Shown here: in pieces, positions 1 to 6,459 of the stretch
Layout of the letters: every line of letters begins with the position of its first letter
How positions within the stretch are numbered: position 1 is the first letter of the stretch
Source of the DNA: an uncultured Solobacterium sp.
Lineage (GTDB): Bacteria; Bacillota_I; Bacilli_A; Erysipelotrichales; Erysipelotrichaceae
DNA: 28,258 nucleotides
Direction of reading: 5' to 3'
Assembly: GCA_938039295.1 (NCBI GenBank)
Contig: CALHUY010000038.1
Location: 1-28,258, forward strand
Program-made: the position numbers and the translations under genes
Notes under the pieces: generated by a model
Databases searched by the model: none
The model's input: only the letters and a program-made list of their open reading frames with translations
Told to the model about the DNA's origin: nothing

Positions 1-90
1 CCAATCGAAAAGGATATCTGTAGTATCAGGTAAATATTTCTCTAATCGAGTCAATGCTTTTGTTAAGTATGTTTTTGAAAGGTTATTCAT
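1..90 (-). CDS. N-terminal fragment of an unidentified protein, cut by the window edge
   Basis: An ATG on the minus strand at 88-90 opens a frame that stays open for 30 codons to the window edge. The peptide starts MNNLSKTYLTKALTRLEKYL and ends near DILFDW. The upstream frame is closed by a stop five codons before the ATG, so this is the first possible ATG. No good Shine-Dalgarno sequence precedes it, which lowers confidence. I do not recognise the family from 30 residues. If real, it is divergent from hicAB, and the space between (91-217) must hold both promoters. Confidence 0.35.
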   Translation of the reverse strand, partial: MNNLSKTYLTKALTRLEKYLPDTTDILFDW

Positions 91-174
91 AATTGTATTG
101 TAACATTATTATTTGTTTTTTATGGAGAGTACTGAATTTTTAAGTAGATAGTATGTAGGAGTGTTCTTAACTAC

Positions 175-203
175 TTGACACCAAATATGACACCAAATAT
201 ACT
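175..203 (+). promoter_or_regulatory. hicAB promoter overlapped by a tandem 12-bp repeat (candidate HicB operator)
   Basis: TTGACA (175-180) and TATACT (198-203) are separated by exactly 17 bp, a near-consensus sigma-A promoter. The 12-mer GACACCAAATAT occurs twice head to tail at 177-188 and 189-200, covering most of the -35, the whole spacer and half of the -10. HicB here has a C-terminal ribbon-helix-helix domain, a fold that commonly binds short repeats, so autoregulation is a reasonable inference. Transcription should start near 209-211, inside the hicA ribosome binding site (GGGAGG, 205-210). Confidence 0.7.
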
Positions 204-217
204 AGGGAGGAAGATGA

Positions 218-466
218 ATGTCTAAATGGGATAAACTATTAAATAAGATTTTATCTTTATCAAAAGATATGCGTTTTCAGGAGTTGAAAAAGGTATTAGA
301 GTACTATGGTTATCAAATGGCGTCTCCATCAAGCGGTAGCAGTCATTTTACTTTTCGTAAACCAGGGAAAAATCCTATTACAATTCCAAAACATGAACCT
401 ATTAAAAAAATTTATGTTGAAATGGTTCGAAAAATAGTAGAGGAGGGTCTTAATGAATACAATTGA
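218..466 (+). CDS. hicA: HicA-type mRNA interferase toxin
   Basis: This 82-residue protein is a HicA toxin, a small double-stranded-RNA-binding-like fold that cleaves mRNA when freed from HicB. The core reads FQELKKVLEYYGY, then SGSSHFTFRKPGK, with His43 at the position of the family's catalytic histidine, and the C-terminal helix KIYVEMVRKIVEEGL. HicA proteins are usually 55-85 residues; the first ~18 residues here are a modest N-terminal addition. The ATG at 218 follows GGGAGG at 205-210. Its end overlaps hicB by 14 nt, so the two are translationally linked. The promoter lies so close that its own transcript may lack a complete hicA ribosome binding site. Base composition is AT-rich (line 241-300 is 25% GC by hand count), in keeping with an acquired module. 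The family call is firm; activity is inferred. Confidence 0.9.
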   Translation: MSKWDKLLNKILSLSKDMRFQELKKVLEYYGYQMASPSSGSSHFTFRKPGKNPITIPKHEPIKKIYVEMVRKIVEEGLNEYN

Positions 467-815
467 ATATTACTTACAATGTCCATATCGTTTAGAGATT
501 ATTCCTGATACAGATGAAGGCGGATATGTCGCAAGTTATCCTGAACTGAGTGGTTGTATTACAGTTGGAAAAACGTTGGATGATGCTGTTAGAAATGCTG
601 AAGATGCTAAAAGGGAATGGCTTATTGCGGCTTTAAATAGTAATATCACTATTCCAGATCCAACAGCTACTGAATATTCTGGACAGTTTAAGCTACGTCT
701 ACCAAAGAGTCTTCATCGATCTTTAGCGCAACACTCTAAAGAAGAGGGTGTTAGTATGAATCAATATTGTGTATATTTATTATCAAAAAATGATGCAATC
801 AAAAATTGTAAATAA
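453..815 (+). CDS. hicB: HicB-type antitoxin with ribbon-helix-helix DNA-binding domain
   Basis: This 120-residue protein is the partner of HicA. Residues ~5-65 form the HicB fold (YRLEIIPDTDEGGYVASYPE, then LSGCITVGKTLDDAVRNAED), a partial RNase-H-like domain that covers the toxin. Residues ~77-112 (GQFKLRLPKSLHRSLAQHSK followed by EEGVSMNQYCVYLLSK) match a ribbon-helix-helix DNA-binding domain, so this protein should also repress its own promoter. A good ribosome binding site (GAGGAGGG) lies inside hicA about 6 nt before the ATG, so hicB can be translated independently of hicA. The gene ends seven bases before a terminator shared with convergent lysS. Assignment is strong; DNA target is inferred from the repeat at 177-200. 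Confidence 0.92.
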   Translation: MNTIEYYLQCPYRLEIIPDTDEGGYVASYPELSGCITVGKTLDDAVRNAEDAKREWLIAALNSNITIPDPTATEYSGQFKLRLPKSLHRSLAQHSKEEGVSMNQYCVYLLSKNDAIKNCK

Positions 816-821
816 GCATAT

Positions 822-846
822 AAAAAGCCAGATTACCTGGCTTTTT
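822..846. terminator. Bidirectional Rho-independent terminator between hicB and lysS
   Basis: AAAAAGCCAG (822-831) pairs perfectly with CTGGCTTTTT (837-846) around the loop ATTAC. The A-tract and T-tract on either side let it serve both the hicAB operon on the plus strand and lysS, which ends at 851 on the minus strand. Confidence 0.88.
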
Positions 847-850
847 ATGT

Positions 851-2485
851 TTAGTTATTTCTGTCTTTCATTGTTGGGAATAAGAGTACATCACGGATGG
901 AGTCTGTTCCTGTTAATAACATTACGAAGCGGTCGATACCGAAACCGATACCACCTGTTGGAGGTAGACCGTATTCAAGTGCCTCAACGTAATCTGTATC
1001 CATCTCGTTAGCTTCATCATCACCAAGTTCTTTTGCCTTGAGCTGAGCTTCGAAACGTTCTCTTTGATCGATAGGGTCATTTAACTCTGTAAAGGCATTA
1101 TCCATTTCAATACCATTTACTAATAACTCAAAACGATCTGTGAAACGTGGATCTTCTGGGTTCTTCTTTGCAAGTGGTGAAATTTCAATTGGGTGACCAT
1201 ATACAAATGTTGGCTGTACAATCTTATCTTCACAGAATTCTTCGAAGAATAGGGAGATGATGTGTCCAACTGTCATCTGGTGTGGTTCAACTGTGATGTG
1301 GTGTTCTTGTGCAAGCTTGTATGCTTCTTCAACACTCATTGGTTGCCAGAAGTCAACGCCAGTCACTTCCTTAACCGCATCTACCATGTTCCATCTCTTA
1401 AATGGAGCCTTTAATGAAATGTCTTGACCCATGAACTTGAAGTCTGTTGTACCACAAACCTCTAATGCAACATGTTCAAATAAACCTTCGTTTAATTCCA
1501 TCATGCCTTCAAGGTCTGTGTATGCACAATATGCTTCCATTGTTGTAAATTCAGGGTTGTGCCTGAGGTCCATACCTTCATTACGGAAGATACGTCCAAT
1601 TTCATATACTTTCTCAAGTCCACCAACGATTAATCTCTTTAGTGGTAACTCAGTAGCGATACGTAAATAGAAGTCCTTATCTAAAGCATTGTGGTGTGTG
1701 ATAAATGGTCTAGCATTTGCACCACCTAGGATTGGCTGTAAGATAGGTGTTTCTACTTCAAGGTAGCCTTGGCTATCCATATAACGACGGATTGCGCTTA
1801 CGATACGTGGACGTAAGATTGCAATCTTACGGGATTCATCATTCATGATGAGATCGACATATCTTCTACGGTAACGTTCTTCCTTATCCTGTAAACCATG
1901 GAACTTATCTGGAAGAGGGCGTAGTGCCTTGGCAAGGTGAGTATACTCATGTGCTTCTACAGATAATTCACCAGTCTGTGTCTTGATAACTGTACCTTTA
2001 ATACCGATGATGTCACCTAAGTCACTGGCCTTGAATAATTCATAGATTTCATCACCAATGATACGCTTATTGATAACTACCTGAATCTTGCCTTCACGGT
2101 CTAAGAGGTGAATGAATCCTAACTTACCCATTCTTCTCTTTTGCATGATACGTCCAGCGATGGAAACTTCAGCGTGTAGTGCTTCTAATTCTTCGGCACT
2201 CTTTTCGCTATATTCATCTTTAATCAACTGGGAGTTGCTTGTACGATTGAATGCTTTACCAAATGGGTCAATTCCTTGTTCGCGTAAGGCGTTCATCTTT
2301 GCAATACGTACTTCCTGTTGGTCTGTTAGACGAACTTCTTCAACAACTTTGGCAAGTTTCTTTGCATTCTCCTTGATTGCTTGCTTTGTACTCTCAAGTG
2401 CAGCTTGTGCTTCTTCTAATGCTTTTTGTCTTTGAGCAAGTTCCTTTTGGAGTTGCTCAGTAATGATGTTTTTTTCTTCTGCCAT
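851..2485 (-). CDS. lysS: Lysyl-tRNA synthetase, class II
   Basis: This 544-residue cytoplasmic enzyme charges tRNA-Lys with lysine using ATP. The OB-fold anticodon-binding domain (SIAGRIMQKRRMGKLGFIHL) is followed by the class II catalytic core with motif 2 (GRIFRNEGMDLRHNPEFTTM) and motif 3 (PPTGGIGFGIDRFVMLL). Class II LysRS is usually about 490-505 residues. The excess here is an N-terminal Ala/Glu/Lys/Gln-rich stretch, residues ~1-55, with the look of a coiled coil, before the conserved RIAKMNALREQGIDPFG segment. The ATG at 2485 is preceded by AAAGGAGG, so the extension is real and not a start-site error. Expression is controlled by the T-box leader just upstream. It shares a terminator with convergent hicB. 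Confidence 0.97.
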   Translation of the reverse strand: MAEEKNIITEQLQKELAQRQKALEEAQAALESTKQAIKENAKKLAKVVEEVRLTDQQEVRIAKMNALREQGIDPFGKAFNRTSNSQLIKDEYSEKSAEELEALHAEVSIAGRIMQKRRMGKLGFIHLLDREGKIQVVINKRIIGDEIYELFKASDLGDIIGIKGTVIKTQTGELSVEAHEYTHLAKALRPLPDKFHGLQDKEERYRRRYVDLIMNDESRKIAILRPRIVSAIRRYMDSQGYLEVETPILQPILGGANARPFITHHNALDKDFYLRIATELPLKRLIVGGLEKVYEIGRIFRNEGMDLRHNPEFTTMEAYCAYTDLEGMMELNEGLFEHVALEVCGTTDFKFMGQDISLKAPFKRWNMVDAVKEVTGVDFWQPMSVEEAYKLAQEHHITVEPHQMTVGHIISLFFEEFCEDKIVQPTFVYGHPIEISPLAKKNPEDPRFTDRFELLVNGIEMDNAFTELNDPIDQRERFEAQLKAKELGDDEANEMDTDYVEALEYGLPPTGGIGFGIDRFVMLLTGTDSIRDVLLFPTMKDRNN

Positions 2486-2506
2486 ATGATGACCTCCTTT
2501 TCATAT

Positions 2507-2713
2507 AAAAAAGCTCTACGTCAAGGGACGAGAGCTTGTTCGTGGTACCACCCTAATTTACAGTATCTAATACTGCCTCATTTTTGATTGTTAACGCGAT
2601 CGCGGAATGACTCGGGAGTCCTTGTCAACATATATCCTCTCTGTTTCACTTTCACCATCTGAAACTCGCTATAAGATACTTTATATGTTCTATCTCCGTC
2701 GTTGTCCTTCAAC
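2507..2713 (-). promoter_or_regulatory. Lysine-specific T-box riboswitch in the lysS leader
   Basis: On the minus strand the leader holds the T-box sequence AGGGTGGTACCACG (2554-2541), followed by a terminator, AAGCTCTCGTC / GACGTAGAGCTT with a T-run (about 2537-2507). AGGG can pair instead with CCCT, and ACG with CGT, to give the antiterminator. Stem I is visible: GGAG/CTCC at the base, ACATATA/TATATGT above, and an apical GTTTCA/TGAAAC around GATGGTGAAAG. The specifier loop reads GAC-AAG-GA, placing codon AAG (Lys) at 2623-2621, followed by a purine. The UGGU of the T-box fits a tRNA with discriminator A. Stem III (CAGTAT/ATACTG) is perfect. Uncharged tRNA-Lys should promote readthrough into lysS. 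Confidence 0.93.
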
Positions 2714-2719
2714 ACGCAT

Positions 2720-2748
2720 AGTGTAACAATTTTTTATCAAAACTGCAA
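2720..2748 (-). promoter_or_regulatory. Promoter of the lysS T-box transcript
   Basis: On the minus strand TTGCAG (2748-2743) and TACACT (2725-2720) are separated by 17 bp. The predicted start near 2713 begins the T-box leader. The -35 lies only seven bases beyond the uraA stop codon. Confidence 0.6.
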
Positions 2749-2754
2749 TCAACT

Positions 2755-4113
2755 TTACTGGTTTTCTTCAGGGTTTTCTGGTTCTTTTGATAAAAGTTTG
2801 TTTACGATAATACCTAGCATCAATGCACAAGCTACAGATGTGATTGTAATCTTACCGAAGCTTAGTGATAATCCACCGATGCCTGAGATTAAGATGCTTG
2901 AGATAACGAATAGATTTTTGTTGTGGTCTAAGTCAATCTTTTGAACCATCTTTAATCCACTCACAGCGATAAATCCATAGAGTGCCATACATACGCCACC
3001 CATAACACATGCTGGAATAGTGGAGATAAATGTAACAAACGGTGTGAAGAATGAGATTAAGATACATTCAATTGCGGCACCGATGATTGTTAATACAGAA
3101 GCGTTCTTTGTAATAGCTACACAGGCTACGGATTCACCATATGTTGTATTAGGGCATCCACCGAAGAATGCACCAACCATAGAACCAACACCATCACCAA
3201 GTAATGTTCTATCTAAACCTGGATCTGTTAAGAGGTCTTTTTCAATAATACTTGAGATATTCTTGTGGTCAGCGATATGTTCTGCAAATACAACGAAGGA
3301 TACTGGGATGTATGCTACTGCAATTGTTCCAATATATCCAAGGTCAATATCCTTAAGACCATCTAGAGCTGTAATAAATGTGAAGTCTGGAATTTTGAAG
3401 AATGTTGAGAAGGAAATACCATTTGCGAATAAATCAACGATAGGTTGATAGTTTAGAATCTGCATTGGTTTATAACCTGTCTGAACACCGATAAAGGTTA
3501 GGATTGCAGCTACGATATAACCAGTTAGAATACCAATGATAAATGGAATCATCTTAGCGTGGGATTTACCGTAGGTACTTGCTATCATTACACCAAGTAG
3601 GGCAACGATACCAACAAGTACAGCAAACTGTGTTCTTTCACCAGTTAAACTACTTGTCTGTAAATCACCAACTGCATTGGCTGCTAGTGATAAACCGATG
3701 ATTGCGACTGTAGGACCAATAACGACTGGTGGCATGATGCGATTTACCCAATCAACACCAATACGCTCAATGAATAATGCAATGACGACATATACAAGTC
3801 CTGCAAAGGCTGCACCAATAATAAGTCCAACATATCCAACTGCCATACTGGAAGCTCCAGCAAACGCAGCGGACATCGAACCAATAAACGCAAAAGAAGA
3901 ACCCAAGAATACCGGGCTCTTCTTACGAGTGAATGCAACATAAACAAGGGTACCAACACCGGCACCAAAAAGAGCAGCAGCGGTATTCATACCGTTTTTG
4001 ATGATGAGAGGTACTGCGATTGTTGCGGCCATAATTGCTAGCAACTGTTGGAATGCAAAAATAACTAATTGATGAAACTGTGGTTTGTCTTCAACTTTAT
4101 AAATCAATTTCAT
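2755..4113 (-). CDS. uraA: Uracil permease, NCS2 (UraA) family
   Basis: This 452-residue membrane protein is a nucleobase:proton symporter of the NCS2 family, most likely importing uracil for pyrimidine salvage. It is hydrophobic throughout, consistent with about 14 membrane segments. The N-terminal FHQLVIFAFQQLLAIMAATI is typical of UraA. The substrate region carries FVVFAEHIADHKN (Glu and His of the NCS2 signature) and GGCPNTTYGESVACVAIT, the Asn/Thr-containing motif of uracil carriers. Start ATG at 4113 follows GGGAGG. No terminator is seen between its stop and the lysS leader, so readthrough transcripts would meet the T-box terminator. The leader is too short for a PyrR attenuator. Uracil rather than xanthine is inferred from motif likeness. 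Confidence 0.9.
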   Translation of the reverse strand: MKLIYKVEDKPQFHQLVIFAFQQLLAIMAATIAVPLIIKNGMNTAAALFGAGVGTLVYVAFTRKKSPVFLGSSFAFIGSMSAAFAGASSMAVGYVGLIIGAAFAGLVYVVIALFIERIGVDWVNRIMPPVVIGPTVAIIGLSLAANAVGDLQTSSLTGERTQFAVLVGIVALLGVMIASTYGKSHAKMIPFIIGILTGYIVAAILTFIGVQTGYKPMQILNYQPIVDLFANGISFSTFFKIPDFTFITALDGLKDIDLGYIGTIAVAYIPVSFVVFAEHIADHKNISSIIEKDLLTDPGLDRTLLGDGVGSMVGAFFGGCPNTTYGESVACVAITKNASVLTIIGAAIECILISFFTPFVTFISTIPACVMGGVCMALYGFIAVSGLKMVQKIDLDHNKNLFVISSILISGIGGLSLSFGKITITSVACALMLGIIVNKLLSKEPENPEENQ

Positions 4114-4138
4114 ATGAAATTCCTCCCTTTAGTTAGGT

Positions 4139-4167
4139 ATGATATCAAATGCATACTAGATTTACAA
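4139..4167 (-). promoter_or_regulatory. uraA promoter
   Basis: On the minus strand TTGTAA (4167-4162) and TATCAT (4144-4139) are 17 bp apart. The predicted start lies about 20 nt before the uraA ATG, leaving a very short leader. Confidence 0.5.
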
Positions 4168-4186
4168 TAACGAATTTTATTAATTT

Positions 4187-4215
4187 TTAAACTTTTCTTT
4201 AATATGAATTATAAT
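4187..4215 (+). promoter_or_regulatory. Promoter of the HAD-NUDIX-UPF0158 operon
   Basis: A perfect TATAAT lies at 4210-4215, with a weak -35 (TTAAAC, 4187-4192) at 17-bp spacing. It is 32 bp upstream of the start codon at 4248 and is followed by GGAGGT at 4235-4240. Confidence 0.5.
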
Positions 4216-4247
4216 AAAAACAGTTAGATAATTCGGAGGTGAATTGT

Positions 4248-4976
4248 ATGAAAAAAGTTGCAGCGTTCTTCGATATTGATGGAACAATTTATCGTGAAGG
4301 TTTGATTACAGAAGTATTCAAAAAGATGGTAACGCATGAGATTGTTTCCGCATCCCGTTGGACAGATGAAGTAAAACCTGCTTATATGGCGTGGGATCGT
4401 CGTATGGGTGATTATGATAATTACTTACAAAAGATGGTGGAAATCTTCAAAGAGACCACAAAAGGAATCTCTGCAGTACATATTGAACACATTGCTAAAA
4501 AGGTTATCGAACAAAAAGGTGAACGTGTTTATCAGTTCACAAGAAAAGAGATTGAACGTCACCGTAGACAAGGGCATCTCTTAATTGCGATTTCTGGTTC
4601 GCCAGAGCCACTCGTCAAAGAGATGGCTGAGAAGTATAAGTTTGATGACTTCCGTGGCACACAATATTTAAAGGATGCACAGGGAATCTATACAGGAGAA
4701 GTTGTTCCTATGTGGGATAGCGTTTCAAAGGAAAAGGCAATTCTAACATTACAGAAGAAGTATGATTTAGACTTGCAAGCATGTTACTCCTATGGAGATA
4801 CCAATGGTGACTTGACAATGTTTAAGAATACAGGTCATCCATGTGCAATCAATCCTACGCGTGAGTTATTACAGCACATTCAGGAAGATGCTGAATTATG
4901 TCAGCGTATGCGTGTTGTTGTAGAAAGAAAAGATGTTATCTACAACATCGATATCAATAGTTTACATCTAGAGTAG
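4248..4976 (+). CDS. HAD-superfamily IB phosphatase
   Basis: This 242-residue cytoplasmic hydrolase belongs to HAD subfamily IB (SerB-like). Motif I is FFDIDGT with Asp9 as expected nucleophile and Asp11 as general acid. Motif II is ISGSPEP (Ser116), a lysine of motif III lies near residues 161-163 (SKEKA), and motif IV is YGDTNGDLTM (Asp184, Asp188). A helical cap separates motifs I and II. I place the start at the ATG at 4248, seven bases after GGAGGT; a GTG nine bases upstream overlaps that ribosome binding site and is unlikely. It heads an operon with a NUDIX hydrolase 12 bp downstream. Substrate is unknown; phosphoserine is one possibility, but the family is broad. Confidence 0.88.
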   Translation: MKKVAAFFDIDGTIYREGLITEVFKKMVTHEIVSASRWTDEVKPAYMAWDRRMGDYDNYLQKMVEIFKETTKGISAVHIEHIAKKVIEQKGERVYQFTRKEIERHRRQGHLLIAISGSPEPLVKEMAEKYKFDDFRGTQYLKDAQGIYTGEVVPMWDSVSKEKAILTLQKKYDLDLQACYSYGDTNGDLTMFKNTGHPCAINPTRELLQHIQEDAELCQRMRVVVERKDVIYNIDINSLHLE

Positions 4977-4988
4977 AAGGATAAAGAA

Positions 4989-5570
4989 ATGAATCGACAA
5001 GATTTAATCAACCAGTTACAGGCATATCAATCATTTAATGACCAAGAAGAAGCAGATCGTCAGGTGATGATAGGGCTACTACAAACATCAAAGGATATCT
5101 TTTATCGTACCAATTTACTCGCGCACTTTACTGCATCTGCGTGGGTGTTAAATAAAGCACATACACATGTGCTCATGGCATTTCATAATATCTATCAAAC
5201 CTACGCATGGCTTGGTGGTCACGCAGATGGAGAAGAAGATCTTCTTTCTGTTGCCCTAAGAGAAGTACAAGAAGAAAGTGGAATTCATACTGTTAAACCA
5301 ATCACAGAAGATATCTATTCTCTTGAGACAATTGAAGTAAATGGACATGAAAAAAATGGTAAGTATGTTCCAAGTCATCTTCACTTAAATGTAACCTATC
5401 TTTTAGAGGCTGATGATACAGAGAGTCTGCATGTCAAACAGGATGAAAACAGTGCGGTGAATTGGTTTCCGATTGATCAGGTGTTGGATGTTATTGATGA
5501 ACCATGGATGGTAAACCGTATATACAAAAAGCTTAATCAGAAATTAAAAGAGGGAAACTATGCGGGTTAA
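4989..5570 (+). CDS. NUDIX hydrolase
   Basis: This 193-residue protein carries a complete Nudix box at residues 77-99: GHADGEEDLLSVAL followed by REVQEESGI, fitting G-x5-E-x7-REUxEExGU. The family cleaves nucleoside diphosphates linked to another group, using Mg2+ bound by the glutamates. About 75 residues precede the box, more than in minimal NUDIX enzymes, and resemble the N-terminal part of Firmicute NUDIX proteins of unknown substrate. It lies 12 bp after the HAD gene and overlaps the next gene by 11 nt, so the three are co-translated. It may act on damaged nucleotides or cofactors with the HAD phosphatase, but that is inference from gene order only. Confidence 0.9.
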   Translation: MNRQDLINQLQAYQSFNDQEEADRQVMIGLLQTSKDIFYRTNLLAHFTASAWVLNKAHTHVLMAFHNIYQTYAWLGGHADGEEDLLSVALREVQEESGIHTVKPITEDIYSLETIEVNGHEKNGKYVPSHLHLNVTYLLEADDTESLHVKQDENSAVNWFPIDQVLDVIDEPWMVNRIYKKLNQKLKEGNYAG

Positions 5571-6435
5571 TTTAGCAGATGTTATCGACGCAATCGATAC
5601 AATCAATGAAGATGAAACATATTTTTACAGTATTCAGGATGAAGAAATCGTATATGTATTAGAAGATGATGAGGACGATGAATTCTTTATCCCACTTCCA
5701 ACTAAAGAAGAAGTAAATGATTATCAGAATATGGTCAACTTCACAGAGACGATTGAAGACGATAAAAAACGTGATTGGTTTGAGAATGCAATCCATGGCA
5801 AAGGTGCTTTTAGACGCTTTCGTGCAACCCTAGAGCGCTTTGGCATGGAAACAGAATGGTATGACTATCTAGAAGCCTGTCATCGAGAACTCGCAATTGA
5901 ATGGTGTGAACAACATGGAATTGTCTACGATACATCAGTACGAAGTGAAGAGGTAGATGATGATTGGGATGAAGAGGATGTTGTTGAAAAGAAAGAACCA
6001 ATCAAACAAGTACAGATACCACTACGTTTTGTACGTGTTGATGAAGATAACTATATGAGCGCGTTATCACTCTGTGATACTTACTTACAAGAGCTCGATC
6101 AATACGCAGGAGTATCCTCTTTTAGTGATTATGAACGTGCACAGGATTATCTAGAAGAAGCACTGGAAGAAAACGATATCTATGTTCTTAGTGACCATGG
6201 TCGATTCATCGCAATGGCAATCTGTAGAATGAATGGTTGTATCACAACGATTACAGACTTATGTGTTGTTAAAGACAAACGTCGAAGTGGTGTTGCACGT
6301 CAATTAGTACAGGAGATTCAAAAAGAGGAAGTAGAGCCACTTCAATTTGAAGTACCTACAAATAATCCAACCATGCATGCATTCTTGCAGGCAATCGGTT
6401 ATGCAAAAGTGATTCATACAACCTATTCAAAGTAA
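5560..6435 (+). CDS. UPF0158 domain fused to a GNAT acetyltransferase
   Basis: This 291-residue protein has two parts. Residues ~1-130 match UPF0158, an uncharacterised bacterial family, with its typical acidic stretch (VLEDDEDDEFFIPLP) and signature GKGAFRRFRATLERFGMETE then LAIEWCEQHGI. After an acidic linker (~130-148), residues ~150-291 form a GNAT N-acetyltransferase domain, with the acetyl-CoA loop in motif A (LCVVKDKRRSGVARQLVQEI; R-x-x-G-x-A) and a motif-B end MHAFLQAIGYAKV. The ATG at 5560 lies inside the NUDIX gene and follows AGAGGGA, an 11-nt overlap that implies coupling. The fusion is odd because I know UPF0158 mainly as a stand-alone protein. Acetyl acceptor unknown. Confidence 0.85.
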   Translation: MRVNLADVIDAIDTINEDETYFYSIQDEEIVYVLEDDEDDEFFIPLPTKEEVNDYQNMVNFTETIEDDKKRDWFENAIHGKGAFRRFRATLERFGMETEWYDYLEACHRELAIEWCEQHGIVYDTSVRSEEVDDDWDEEDVVEKKEPIKQVQIPLRFVRVDEDNYMSALSLCDTYLQELDQYAGVSSFSDYERAQDYLEEALEENDIYVLSDHGRFIAMAICRMNGCITTITDLCVVKDKRRSGVARQLVQEIQKEEVEPLQFEVPTNNPTMHAFLQAIGYAKVIHTTYSK

Positions 6436-6459
6436 AAAGGAAATCGCAAGATTTCCTTT
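6436..6459. terminator. Bidirectional terminator, HAD operon versus PBP gene
   Basis: AAAGGAAATC (6436-6445) pairs perfectly with GATTTCCTTT (6450-6459) around a GCAA tetraloop. It overlaps the stop codon (6458-6460) of the convergent PBP gene. The A-run at its left gives a U-tract for the minus strand; the plus-strand T-run is weaker. Confidence 0.8.

Noticed and set aside
175..203. On the minus strand the 12-bp repeat reads FGVIFGVK then stop, which recalls the tail of some phage-type integrases and could mark an attachment site.
   Set aside because: The upstream minus frame passes at once into the hicA start region with no integrase-like coding sequence. The fit to a promoter on the plus strand is much better. 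A remnant cannot be fully excluded.
4114..4138. A PyrR-type attenuator ahead of uraA.
   Set aside because: The predicted leader is about 20 nt, too short for a PyrR binding loop and a terminator.
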